From Neostapfia colusana (Eukaryota; Streptophyta; Magnoliopsida; Poales; Poaceae): 64,000 bases of DNA. The notes beneath the pieces are model-generated. The model saw only the letters and a list, made by a program, of their open reading frames with translations, was not told where the DNA came from and did not search any database. The stretch covers positions 96,168,622 through 96,232,621 of the forward strand of contig JASWHV010000005.1 of NCBI GenBank assembly GCA_030760725.1, read 5' to 3'. Made by a program: the position numbers and the translations under genes. This document shows, one piece after another, positions 34,128 to 46,223 of the stretch; the stretch's first letter is position 1, and the number at the start of each line of letters is the position of its first letter.

Positions 34128-37100
34128 TGTGGGGACAACCCCGTGGTTCACCAACTCCAGGATTGCAGAGGGTGGTGCCGTGCGATGCGGCATCCAACAG
34201 CACACACGAAAAGATTAAAGACAACATACAAACTTTTATTTGATATAAAACAGCGGAAGTCTTTTACAAAACTTAATTAACAGCAGAAGTATTATACATA
34301 GATGGCCTCTCATCCTAACTATGCAAAAGTTCAGCCGTCCAGCCCGGGGACGCTACACACTAGAAGCAAGTAACCGGAGATCACGGTGGCGTGCAGGGCT
34401 CCAGCTCGGCCGTGTACCCCGATGGGGGCATCGCCTCATCCTCGGAACCTTCCTCATAACTCTCATCTGCGCACAGCTCAAAATATTGCAACTGTGAGCA
34501 CGATGGCTCAGCAAGGCTTAACCGACAACCCTACGCATGGAACTCTACAAGCAAGGATGTGTAAGATAGGAAAAATGACTTTGCAATAAAGACACGCCCA
34601 CATGTTGATCCTTACTTTCAGTTTTGCAGCAACAATTTATTGAGCCTTAGGCAGCCCTCACATCGGAAGTCCAGAATCAAACAAGAAACACTTTCCTCCG
34701 ATGTGGTGATGCCCAAAGTGGAATATAAACTTAATTAGCTCTATAACTACAGCATACAAGGTTTCAAGACATTAATAGTTCAATACAGCATATTCAGTTG
34801 GCTTATTTCACTTCTTACTACGTCACAGCGCAGTGAACAAGCGGTTACTCACATAACTGCGAGGAACGGTGATTGCAATCTGGAGACACCTAGATAACAT
34901 GTCACATACACCCACTTTCAGAAGCGTGATTCCACACCCCTTCCTACTCTGTTGTATGCAACAACCTTTCAAAGGCAACCCAAATGCCGAACCTGTCCAT
35001 CCGTAATGCGCAGGATGTCCCCGCGTGGAGCGTGACTGTGCCCACCGGCAGATTTACACCTTGCTACCCTCAACCCACTCCTATAAAACGGTTGGGTAAG
35101 TCTCAGCACCCAGGTTAACCAATTACATCGGTTTCCTGGTTCCCATATGCCAGTATGCATCCGGCACTATTTGATATGTGACCAGCAGGGCCGCACACGG
35201 CGCGGTCCTCAATCGACACCAACAGGGCTACGCACGTGAGACCTTCGCTCACTGCATCCTATCCCCCCCCCCCCCCCGCTGGGTCTCATTTTCACAACTT
35301 AAGCCATTTTCTACCTCTCCTCATCCTGTGTGATAAATTCTATCTCGCGAGTAGCTTCCAACCACTTGACTTCTACCGAAATCCTAGGCACATTAGCACG
35401 GCATTCTCTACTCGTCGATTTTGTAAACTACCCAACCCTACATAGGATTTAAAAGGCTATGCAAGTGGGGTTTCAATCACCCTAACTCTAATGCAAACAT
35501 TTCACCCTAAATATAAGTGATACAAATAAAGAATTTGCAAAAGTACTTAAATGCAAACCGGGGCTTGCGTGGTTGCGAGTTCATTGAGTAGTCAGCTTCT
35601 GGTGGGAGCACGTTCAACGGCTCCAGTGCGTCCTCAACTTCGGTCACTAAATGAAATGTAGCAAAATATATGTATAAGTATTTAAGGGATTATGAGAAGT
35701 AATTTCTATTCATGGCTACCTCTATTTAGGATCCTTAATTGGCTTTGGGATTTTTACAGTGGAGACTAGACTCTCTAAGGATGATATGAGCAAAATTTGG
35801 AGAAGTGTTATTGCACATTGTGCTCTCCAAAATTTCCACAAGCACAAGGCTTCTCTGAATTTTGAGCCCAAATCAGGAGCTTTGACATGGCTAACAGTGG
35901 AAGATTTGATTAGGGTATGTCTCCATGGTTATAACAAAATTTGTTTCACCATTTTTGGAGCTACCAAAAGAGAGATATGAATTTTTGAAGTTGGATAGGA
36001 GTTCTTAAAAGTTTCTGTTTAAATTTGAATTTTCAAATAAAGGCTGAACTTTGGAAGGCAATTCAGCCTAGCAATTTAACTCCAATGGAGCTTAAATTTT
36101 TACTGGAGATCAGTAATATCATAAGGAACCTCCTAGCTAAATTTGAAGAAATTCCATTACTGGAATCTTCTGGAATTAATTCCCGAAAGTTTAAATTTGA
36201 TGAATTTTGGAGAAATTTCCAGACATTCTCAGAACAATTTCTTTGCATTTCTGCAAAGTACTAACTGAGTGGAATCCAGAAAAAAAAATTCACAAAATTT
36301 GGACATTCTTACTGAGAGTTATGGTCCGTTGAAGTTTGCACTAAATCTGGAAATTGAAGAAATGTTTAAATCCTGGCTGTGGGACCCACCCGTCAGCTCC
36401 CTCTTCTACCTCGCGCCAAACAGAGGAACCCACGGTGTTGCTCTGGCGAGGGTGGCGGGAAAGGGCTTCCCGGCCGTCTCCCGGCCCCATACTGGCCGCC
36501 CCCCTGTTTTCAGGCACGCTGAACACCCTGGTGGGGTCGCCGGCGGCCGACTCTCCCTGGAAACCACCGCACACCGGCAACAGTGAGAACTAGGTGTCCG
36601 GCAATATCACGGCGGCCCATTCCTTCACCAAATGATCGCGATTTTGACTCTAGAGCATCAGTGGATGGTGTAGAAGCTTGACATGGAGTCTAAACGGATC
36701 GGGGAGCGCTGTAAACCCACCGGCACCGTGCGCCCGATGGGGTCTGGTGGTGCGCCATGATCAAAACACGGAAATTCTCCCTCTACACCACATATCTAAT
36801 TCTAAAATCGATGGAGGAAGTGCGCCAAGTAGTTAGGAAGCATTGTGCACAGTTTGGATCAACAAGAACACGAATTAACGAAGAATTTGGCAAATTCCTA
36901 CCTCGGGGTCGGTCTGTACCGCCCGGGAGAAAATCTTGAAATTCTTCTGCGGTGATCAACGGCTAGGGCTGAGTTTTGGGCATGAGCAGCTAGGGTCGAG
37001 GATGCACCGAGGGGCTGGCTTGCTTCGGCGTGATCTTGCTCGGTGTGAGCTGTCCACGGTGACCTCTCTCGGTTTTTCAGTGTTCACCCGAGAACCGCAG

Positions 37101-38052
37101 CAACTTTGCCGTTTTCCGGTGCAAACAAGCTTGGGACAGGGTAGGAAAAAGGCTGGCTGGCTAGAGAACTGATGGGCACAGCTCTTCGCTGTTGGGAGCT
37201 TGAGCAACCGAGCTCGGTTGCTGTGGATGATCGGGAAAGAACCGGCGGCTGTGTTCTGTGCGAAGGAAGCGGCTGAGGCGCAAGTAAGAGCTGAGGAAAA
37301 GCGAAATAGCTCCGGTGCACTCCTTGCCGTGATCCAGCCGAGCAAACTCAGGCAGCAGGAGGTGGCATGGTGCTCTCTCTCGGGAGCGGGTTCAACCGGG
37401 AGCTGGCGGCCGCTCGGTGTTCGACCGAATTCAGCAGAGGCGGTAACCCATTTGTGTGGCTGACAAAGGGGTCCCACCACCTCTAATTTTTATCTAATTA
37501 CCAGTGATATTTTTACCCCAGCTACTCAGAATTAAAGTCCATACTTCCACCCTAAGTCATGGTTTGAACTTGCTGAATTCAAATGGTTTGAATTCTCGTG
37601 TGAAATTTGAATTGTGTTTGGTCATTTGAATTTGAAATGGAATTTGAATTCTCCATTTTGTATTGTTCCAAAAACATAGCAAATCAACTCCAAAGTTTCG
37701 AATTTTTGGCATGGCTGCTAATTCAAATGTGGAGACCACATTTGTAGAACCAAATCTGCAAATTGAGGAAATTGGAATTTGAAACTGAAATTCAAATTCA
37801 GACTAGAGGGCTTCCTCTTTTAATCCCAAACAAATATTAAAACTCCTCCAAATGAGCTGAAATGTTGGAAGGTTGAATATTTGAAATATGAAGACCCATG
37901 TTATGAATTTAGATCTCCATGTTTGGAAGTTTTGGGAACTTTGAATCACCACTTGGACTCACACCGTTAATATTCAAAGTTTTAATTCCCCTCATTTTTC
38001 CTAGGTATACATGAGCTGAATTTTCTTGCTACCACTTTTTTGGGATTTTACA
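34128..38052 (-). mobile_element. A2 5' LTR
   Basis: 3925 bp on the minus strand, from TGTAAAATCCC at 38052 to CCCCACA at 34128. Same subfamily and nearly the same length as A5 (3924 bp). It contains a 15-C run at 35264-35278, the cagcggaag block at 34251 and the stem-loop at 34495. Right of 38052 the sequence enters B2 at an internal point, so A2 inserted into B2. No credible gene inside. Confidence 0.85.
34495..34510 (-). other. Conserved LTR stem-loop (A2)
   Basis: TGAGC - ACGATG - GCTCA, about 367 bp from the LTR 3' end. Confidence 0.5.
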
Positions 38053-38279
38053 CGAATAAATAGTGTTTAAGTACTTTATTACATCGACTAATTGTCTCAC
38101 TCATGATTGTCTATATTATTCTTGCAGTGGAAGTCTCCAAATGACAGCGGAAACTACTAAACAGCAGGCTCCAACTTCAACTCCAAAGGCATGTTGACGG
38201 TAGTTTGCACGCCTAGTACTCCACATGGTCTTCGAAGTACTCATCTCCTGTAGCTGATGTTTATGTGGTAATGCAAGGG

Positions 38280-38298
38280 TGAGTACATGTCGTACTCA
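38280..38298 (-). other. Conserved LTR stem-loop (B2)
   Basis: TGAGTAC - ATGTC - GTACTCA; stem identical to B3 and C, loop different. Confidence 0.55.
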
Positions 38299-40199
38299 GC
38301 AAGTGCGGGAAAAGTATGACATGTGGCTTACAACAAGGTAGGAAATAAATAGGCTCATTGCAGCAAGCAAATTTTATTTCACAAACTTGATAAAAACAGC
38401 AACTATCTCTAGGTGAGTTTAATCCCAATATAACCAAGTATTTCAGCAACATTCTTTCATCATAATTCACCACTTATCATGCTTCAACCAGCCATTAATC
38501 TTTGTCAGATTCATCTCATGGTCATAAATATTCATATCCATCTCATTTTCATATAACCAAAACCAAACTCATTTTCATGACTCAAAACAGTCCCAAATAC
38601 AATCCCAGTGACCATACCATAACCATACCGAATAACCATCCCAAGTTTTCCCTCTAATCATGGAAGTTGGCTAGGTGCTTGTGACCAGAAGCACGGCTAT
38701 CATGATAGTTTTACACTCTGCAGAGGTGATACCACATGTTCGTGATTTCATCACCCGTCGGCGACTGCAGAACCTCCATTATACCAGTACACAACCATCG
38801 GTGTATGGCCAAGAGATCACAAAATAGCCTTTACAAAGGGGATACTAGATGTATGGACTCACTGAGGTTTCACCGGCAGGCTCGAATCACTATTCTCCCA
38901 CCCACGGGCCCCCTCTTGTGCCATGCAGTTCCCAGGGCAGTCCTCCTCGACTCCCATTCCCCGCGCCATCCACGGTCTATAACAAGCTAGCAACACACCT
39001 AATTAATCAGCTAAGCCGCACCCATACTTGGCCTTGCAGTGGCACTGTTTTGCTGGCATATTCTCGCATGAACAGGTCCTTAGATCTACGGCAAGTAAAC
39101 CACCATCTCATTCAGCAACATCCACGAACCAAGCTTGCCTAGATCTCCCTGATTCCATGCTTATTAACATCATCAAGTTCTCATTGTCATTATTCATATG
39201 AGTGCAGTAGCTGAACATGTTTTATTTCAGCTTCCTGTATCCCATAGACTAAGCGAAGCAAAAAGGAAAAATGACCATACCCGACTCATCAACTTTCCCG
39301 GTGACAAGGATGGTTACAAAAACTAGTAAACTCCTATAAAAGGGTGTCCCATCAAGTTGACTCAAGTGTACATGTTTTCGCAAACAAAACAGTTTCAAAA
39401 CATGGGATCAATATGGTCAAGGGCACTTGCCTTGCTCCCGTAGTTCTTGTTGTCCGAGTGTCTCAAAGTCTTGGTGCTGTAGTTCCTCGTAGATGGACTC
39501 TTGAGCTTGTTCTTCTACTCACGATCATGCACATACAAAATTTACAGCGATCAAACATCATGCACAAACTTTACTCAAGATGCAATGGGGTAGATGAATG
39601 CAAATCCTATGGTGCAGTTTTATTAATCCAGTTTGTATGTGTTCTTGCATGTTTTAATGGGCTTTCATGGGGTTTTATGATGAACAAGGGTACTGGGATC
39701 AAGTGTGGACGTGGTGATGATCTTGACTCAAGATCTAGATCAATTCCACCATCAAAAATTGATCAAAACACGATCTGTCCACACGTAAAAGTTTCTGTTC
39801 GAAGGGGCAAAGAAAACGGATGCTACAAACAGCGGCGACGTCGTAAGTTGGGTAATGGATACCTACCTCACTCCCTCCTTGGTGGCAGGGCCTTCCTTCT
39901 AGCAATGGCAGCAGAGGGGGATGTTTCTATTGAACATAAGGGCAGGACAGATCGTCGACTCTTTTCTGGCGACAGCGAGGCGTGACGGAGCTCGTCGGCG
40001 GGGCTTGACGGCGGGGCTCGACGGTGAGGCTCATCGGAGGGGCTCACCGGTGGGGCTCACCGGCGACTGAACTCCGGCGGGGGCGGGGGGGGGGGGGGTC
40101 CAACTCGGCGAGTTGGGGGCTACGGCCTCCAAGTCGCCGACTTGGGAGGTTGGGGAGAGAGGGATGGCTGCGGCCCGGGGGGGGGGGGGGGGTTGGGTT

Positions 40200-40208
40200 C
40201 TATTTATA
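40200..40208 (-). promoter_or_regulatory. TATA box of B2
   Basis: TATAAATAG on the minus strand, beside a 16-G run (40177-40192). Confidence 0.6.
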
Positions 40209-40404
40209 AGGGGTGAGGGGGGAGAATCCTACTCTAATTGGAGCTAAATCCTAACAACCTTTTCCCCAATTGATTTGGTGCGGCAGCAATGGGGGAGAAA
40301 TTCCCCAAATGTGGGGAAAATTCCGTTTTTGGGGGGAATTGGGGAATTTAGGGATTTGGGGAAATTGGAATTGGCTCATTTCAGCTATATTTTTTCCATT
40401 CCCC

Positions 40405-40665
40405 ACCATTTCTATGCCACTTACTCCATTTCTACATTCCCCTCTCCATTTCTATGTCCCACTCTCCATTTCTACATTCCCCTCTCCATTTCTATGTCCC
40501 ACTCTCCATTTCTACATTACCTTTCTCCATTTCTATGCCCCATTCTCCATTTCCATATGCCCTTCTCCATTCCTATGGTTCCTTCCTCCATTTCTATGGT
40601 TCTTTCTCCGTTTCTATGGTTGTTTCTCCATTTCTATAGTTATTTTTCCATTTCTACTTCTTTTT
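40405..40665 (-). repeat. Minisatellite of TCTCCATTTCTA units in B2
   Basis: About a dozen copies of a CTCCATTTCTA(C/T)-type unit, 18-24 bp apart, in the U3 end of B2. B1 has only two or three degenerate CCCATTTTTAT copies here (about 1000-1030) but carries the G-box array beside it. Confidence 0.7.
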
Positions 40666-40726
40666 TAATGCTTCTCTACATGAAAAATGTGTGCAATGCA
40701 TGGGAATGAATTTTGAGGGCGTTACA

Positions 40727-43270
40727 AGGACACACACGGAACACATGACACATACACCCGCCTCGAAAGACTCACACAAGAGCTCTTTCTTACGTTGTAT
40801 GCAGCAACTTTTCACCCGTCACTCCAATGCCGAACCAGTTCTGCCAACCCATAAGAAGGGCCACTACCCGGAACATGTCGAAGTTGCTCCACTAGCGGGT
40901 TTACACCTCTGACACCAACCCCCAAAGGACGGCCGTATAAGTTTCGACACGAGAGTACCCGAGTTACATCGGGTTCCTAGACCCCATAATTCCAGTATGC
41001 ATCCGGTACTGTTCAAACTTGCTCAGCAGGGTGGCATACGCATCGGTCCTTAACCGACACAAACAAGCTACAGCAACACAGGCCCAACACAGACATTATA
41101 AAACAAAAGCGTTTTAGGTCTTAAGCATGGTTTAGATCAACTATGAATGGAGATTTTGGTTTTGTCTATGTGCTGGAACGGAGACAGGAACATTGTGAGC
41201 ATTGAAGATTTCGGAACTCAAGTTCAAAGAGCTAGATAAAGGACATAAGGATGAAACTAGAAAGGATTAGCAGAAACTTGAGAAGATGATCTCAACTTGC
41301 TCTGAAATTTTTACAGTGGTGCAAATATCCTACAGAGGTATGGCTTGCAAAATTTCAGACAAAGTTGATATAATATGTGGCCTAAAGAATTTTTTTAGCT
41401 TTTTGACTTCTCTGAATTCCTATGGAAAATATATTGTCTTTTCATGCTCCAAATTTGGTTTTTCAGAAACTTGGGAGTCTCCTTAGTCCATAGGACTTGC
41501 TTTCACCATTTTTGGAGCTTCCTATACAGAGATATGGAATTTAGAAGACCGGAGCTAAAAGCTGAAAAATCTTTCTGTTATTTTTCCTAATTTTCAGAGA
41601 CATTCAAGATTGAATCAACATTTGGCCTAGAAAATGATGTCAAGTGCCTCTGAAATTGTTACTGTAGTTCTAGTATTTTTTTAAGAATGTCCTGCCCAAA
41701 TTTGGGATTTTTCCGATAAACAGAACTCCTGTAAAAATTCCTACAAAGTTTTCCTTAAATGAATTAATGAGCCAAATCCATGAATTTTTATAAATATTGG
41801 GCTGCACCCCTGGATAGTACTCTTTTAGAGGAATCCAAAAAAATCATTTCACAATTTTTGGAGGTCCCTACACAAAGTTATGACTCTCCAAATTTTGAAC
41901 CGAATTAGGAAAATCTGGAAAAGTTTAAACACTGCCTGTGGGCCCCACCTGTCACCCTCATCTTCAACCTCGCGTCAGACAGGGTCAGTGGGGGCTCCCT
42001 CCACCAAGGGTCACCGGAAGGCCCTTCACGGCCCTCTCCCGGCCCCCTACTGGCCGCCTGGGGGTTTTGAGGGATGGGAAACCTGATGGTGGGGTCAAAT
42101 CCGGCCGGTGGTGACTCTAAACCCTAAACCCTAAAACCCCCACAGCAGCAGCGGCGGCCATGACTCCGGAGACCTCTAGCTCAAACAAAAATGGCTCAAA
42201 CAACTTGGTTTTCCTTCCTACAGCACCATGGTGGAACCCTAATCCTCGTCATGCGCTCAAATCATCTCAAAAATGGCTGCAAACAAGAGTTTATCGGCAA
42301 CCTAGGGCCAAAACCGGCGGCGGCTCGAAATTCTCGAAGAACAGCGCCAAATCTTGATGATTTTTGATGGTTTTTGACTCTAGAGGAGTGTGGGAGTGTC
42401 TAGATCATGTTTGTAGCTCAGCATACGTGATGGTGGACTGATTACGACGAATTTTGAAGATTGGTGAGGCTCGGTCCTAGGTATACCAAAAAAATAAACG
42501 GCAAAATTCATCCTTGGCGCTGCACGAAAGGAGAAGAGGGTTGCACCGTCGGTTTACACACCTGAGGGCGCTCCTTTTTCGGTAGACCATCGGCCACGAA
42601 GCAGTCTCTAGCAGGCAGTCAGCGGGGAACAGCGAGCGTCGGCTACGGTGGCTGGTTTCTTCGGTTGTGTGAGATAGAGGGTGGAGAGCAAGGAAGGAAA
42701 AACGGTCCACGGCGGCTGTGCACTTATCCTTTGGCCTCCGGGGTAAACTAGCAGGAGGTGGAGCTCAGGACGTTGGTTGGCCGACGTTGCCGGGAGGTGG
42801 CACCGCTCAAGACTCGATGGAGTCGGTTTGCATTTTTGTGAGACTGACTGGTGGGGTCCACAGCCACGATTCTCCCTCTCTCTGTGCTTTAGAATTCCCA
42901 CCCGAATTTTGTCCGAAAATTCCCAAAATTGGAGGGTAGACCAAAAGAAATATGAGAAACACAATAGTGCCCTCAAATTTTAATTTTGATGAAGTCAGAA
43001 TTTGAAACTGAGATTTAAATTCAAATTCAATTTTTCTCCCGTTTTAATTCCAACGACTAGGAAACCTTTTCCAAATGATCCAAAATTTTGCCGGGCTTCC
43101 CATGGATGTGTGGAGAATCAAATTGTTGCTTTAGATCTCCGTGTTTGGGAATTTTTGCATGTTCAAGTTTAGACTTGGAGCTCACACCTTTAAATTCAAA
43201 AGTTTAAATTCCCTCTCATTTTCTCGGTGTGATTTGCAGATCCACTTGCTAGAATTTTCGGGATTTCACA
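40727..43270 (-). mobile_element. A1 3' LTR, truncated
   Basis: Minus strand, starting TGTGAAATCCC at 43270 beside the PPT. It matches the 5' LTR (50289-53278) but ends where B2 is inserted, so the last 750 bp or so are missing here. It also lacks about 458 bp found in the 5' LTR at 50651-51108 (junction near 41088). Numerous point differences make A1 clearly older than C. Confidence 0.85.
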
Positions 43271-43288
43271 TCCCTTCCCCCTTAAAAA
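43271..43288 (-). other. Polypurine tract of A1
   Basis: The minus strand reads TTTTTAAGGGGGAAGGGA, touching the 3' LTR. Confidence 0.85.
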
Positions 43289-43338
43289 GAATCTCATCCC
43301 GAGATTCTAAAAGAAGAGATAAGGCGGTAAAGGAAGAA

Positions 43339-46223
43339 TTACCTTATATGAGTGGACAGCAAGTCCGGGTAGTTCGAACGGAGGTATTCTTCACTCTCCC
43401 ATGTTGCTTCCTCTGTGGTATGATTGCTCCATAACACCTTATAAAATTGGAGCGTCCGATTCCTGGTCGACCGAGACTTTTCATCAATAATCTGGATTGG
43501 ATGCTCGGTATAAGAGAGATCCGGTTGCAATGTCTCGAGATCTTCAGTGCGGACAGCAATGGTGTTCTTGAGACATTTCTGAAGTTGGGAGACATGAAAT
43601 ATATCATGCATTCCAGCGAGATTCGTCGGTAGCTCAAGCCAGTAGGCTACGGGTCCACATTTCTCTGAGATAGCAAATGGACCGATAAACCGGGGAGCGA
43701 TCTTTCCTTTTACACCGAGGCGATGAACTCCCTTCATTGGAGATACGTGGAGATATACGTACTCTCCGATGTTGAAGTTCAGCGGTCGACGTCGCTGGTC
43801 TGCATAACTCTTCTGTCGAGATTGAGCAGCCTTTAAATTTGCTTGTATGACCCGAACTCGTTCTTCGGCGTCATTGACAAGGTCAATCCCGAAAGTCACT
43901 CTTTCACCGGATTCTCACCAATTCAATGGTGTGCGACATCTCCGGCCGTAGAGAGCCTCATATTGTGCCATCTTGATACTCGTCTGATACCTGTTGTTGT
44001 ACGAGAATTCCACGAACGGTAGATACGCATCCCAGTTCTTACCGTGGTGGATGGCACACGCTCTCAACATATCTTCCAAGACTTGATTCACCCTCTCGGT
44101 TTGTCCATCAGTTTGAGGGTGATATGCGGAGCTTTTCAGCAATTTTGTTGCCAACGATGCGTGCAGCTGTTCCCAGAAACGAGAAAACGAACAGTGCACC
44201 ATGATCTGAAACTATTGTTCTTGGAACTCCGTGCTGGCATAATATCCGTTCAATGTATAACTCCGCATATTTCTTGGCGTTGAATCCCACATTCACCGGT
44301 GTGAAGTGTGCTGACTTGGTTAATCGGTCAACGATGACCCAAACCGAATCATCCATACTCACATCTTCCCAATTCCATGCCGGAATATGGAGGGGCTGTA
44401 GCAATCCAGGTTTCTTCATGTGATTGGCTTTTACCCTACGTTTTATCGCTTTCGGATACGTATTTAGCTACTTCCCGCTTCATCCGTGTCCACCAAAACT
44501 TGTTTCCCAAATCTTGGTACATATTGTTGCTGCCCGGATGAATGGAAAATTTTGATAGATGAGCTTCGTCTAATATCTTCTTACGAAGCTTCATGTCCCT
44601 CGGTACGACTATACGGTTCTTGAACCATAGCGTACCATTCTCATCTTTCCGGAAGCACTTAGCTTCTCCTTTATCTATTCGCTTCAGGATATGGGCCATG
44701 CCCTTATCTTTCTTTTGCACCTCTACAATTTCATCACGAATTGTAGGAATGAGGGCAAGGTTAAACAATGACCCATAGGGAACCAAGCGCAGGCTTGGTT
44801 CTTCTTCTTCCATCGCAGCCATGGTTAGATTATGCACATGTGATTTCCGACTAAGTGCATCGGCAACCACATTCGCTTTTCTAGGATGGTAATGAATCTC
44901 TAGTTCATAATCCTTGATTAACTCTAACCATCTTCGCTGCCTCATATTTAACTCCTTTTGTGTGAAGATATATTTCAAACTCTTGTGGTCGGTGTAGAGG
45001 TGGACTAAGTTTCCAAGCAAATAGTGCCTCCACATTTTTAGAGCAAGAATCACAGCAGCTAGCTCGAGATCATGTGCCGGATAATTCTGCTCATGATTCC
45101 GAAGCTGCCTGGATCCATATGCGACCACTCGCCCTTTTTGCATAAGCACGCAGCCAAGGCCGATGCCGGATGCATCGCAATACACATCAAAATCCTTAGT
45201 TGTATCGGGCTGCGCCAACACTTGGGCTGTTGTGAGGTGCTTTACCAATGCTTTGAATGCCTCCTCACATGCTTCACTCCACACATATTTGTTGCCTTTC
45301 TTCAGAAGTTCCGTCATCGGATTAGAGACCTTGGAGAAATCCGGAATGAAACTATGGACTTTGTGGACTGACTTTGGTTTACTCCAATTCAGCACTTGGA
45401 TGATCTTGCTTGGATCAACTGCAATGCCCTTCGCAGAAATAATGTGCCCAATAAATGGCACTTGGTTCATCCAGAACTGACACTTGCTGAATTTTGCATA
45501 CAGTTTGTGATCCCATAGGCGTTGGAGCTCAATATGCAGATGTTCGACGTGTTCTTCCTCCGACTTAGAATATACCACAATATCGTCGATGAAGACCACG
45601 GCGAACTTGTCTAGCTCCGACATGAAGACTGAATTCATCAAGCACATAAAATGGGCCAGAGCATTAGTGAGCCCGAATGACATAACGAGATATTCATATA
45701 ACCCGTATCTCATCGAGATTTCCGTGTTGGATATGTCTTCCGCCTGGATTTTTATCTGGTGATATCCGGACCGAAGATCCATCTTCGAGAAAACCTTAGC
45801 ACCCACTAGTTGATCGAAAAGCATATCGATACATGGTAGTGGATACTTTTTCTTGATAGTTACGGCATTGAGCGGAAGATAGTCCACACATAGCCTCAAA
45901 GTCTCATCCTTTTTCTTGACGAACAGTGCGGAGCATCCCCACGGTGATGAACTGGGGCAAATGAATCCTTTGCTTAGCAAATCATTCAGCTGCTCTTTTA
46001 GCTCCGCGAGTTCCTTCAGTGCCATTTTATATGGCCTCCGAGATATGGGTGTGGTTCCCGGTGCTAGTTCAATTTTTAGCTCCACTTCAAGTTCGGGCGG
46101 CATGCCCAGTAGATCATCGGGAAACACGTCCGGATATTCCCGGACCACTGGAATGTCCTCCAGTTTCTTAGCTTCAACGGTGTGGACAGCAGTGACTTCC
46201 GGTGCAACATTTCTCAGAATCAA
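43339..46223 (-). pseudogene. pol: A1 pol: RT, RNase H, integrase, chromodomain
   Basis: Minus strand. Reverse transcriptase starts near 46150 (VREYPDVFPDD) with FIDD at about 45570, then RNase H (VYCDASGIGLGC near 45185; TDHKSLKY near 44980). The integrase zinc finger has lost its Cys residues near 44450, where two bases are missing and a TAG follows. A deletion of about a dozen codons follows the first catalytic Asp (near 44340). A further frameshift near 44200 precedes HPQTDGQTER (about 44115). TGA at about 43912 replaces a Cys codon. The end is a chromodomain-like ATWESEEYL and a stop at 43339. Closest to F and A3 pol. Confidence 0.92.

Larger units (their letters stand above)
38053..40726 (-). 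mobile_element. B2: family B LTR, truncated at left
   Basis: 2674 bp on the minus strand. Its TG end is at 40726 (TGTAACGCCC), inside the 3' LTR of A1. The left end begins about 110 bp inside the LTR relative to B3, where A2 interrupts it. The part at 38690-39130 resembles the C LTR (13080-13450) in inverted orientation, so B and C LTRs share ancestry. The plus-strand open frame at 39344-39985 is antisense to the LTR and has no family resemblance. Confidence 0.75.

Noticed and set aside
39344..39985. 213-codon open frame on the plus strand
   Set aside because: It lies antisense within the B2 LTR, resembles no family, and is not open in B3.
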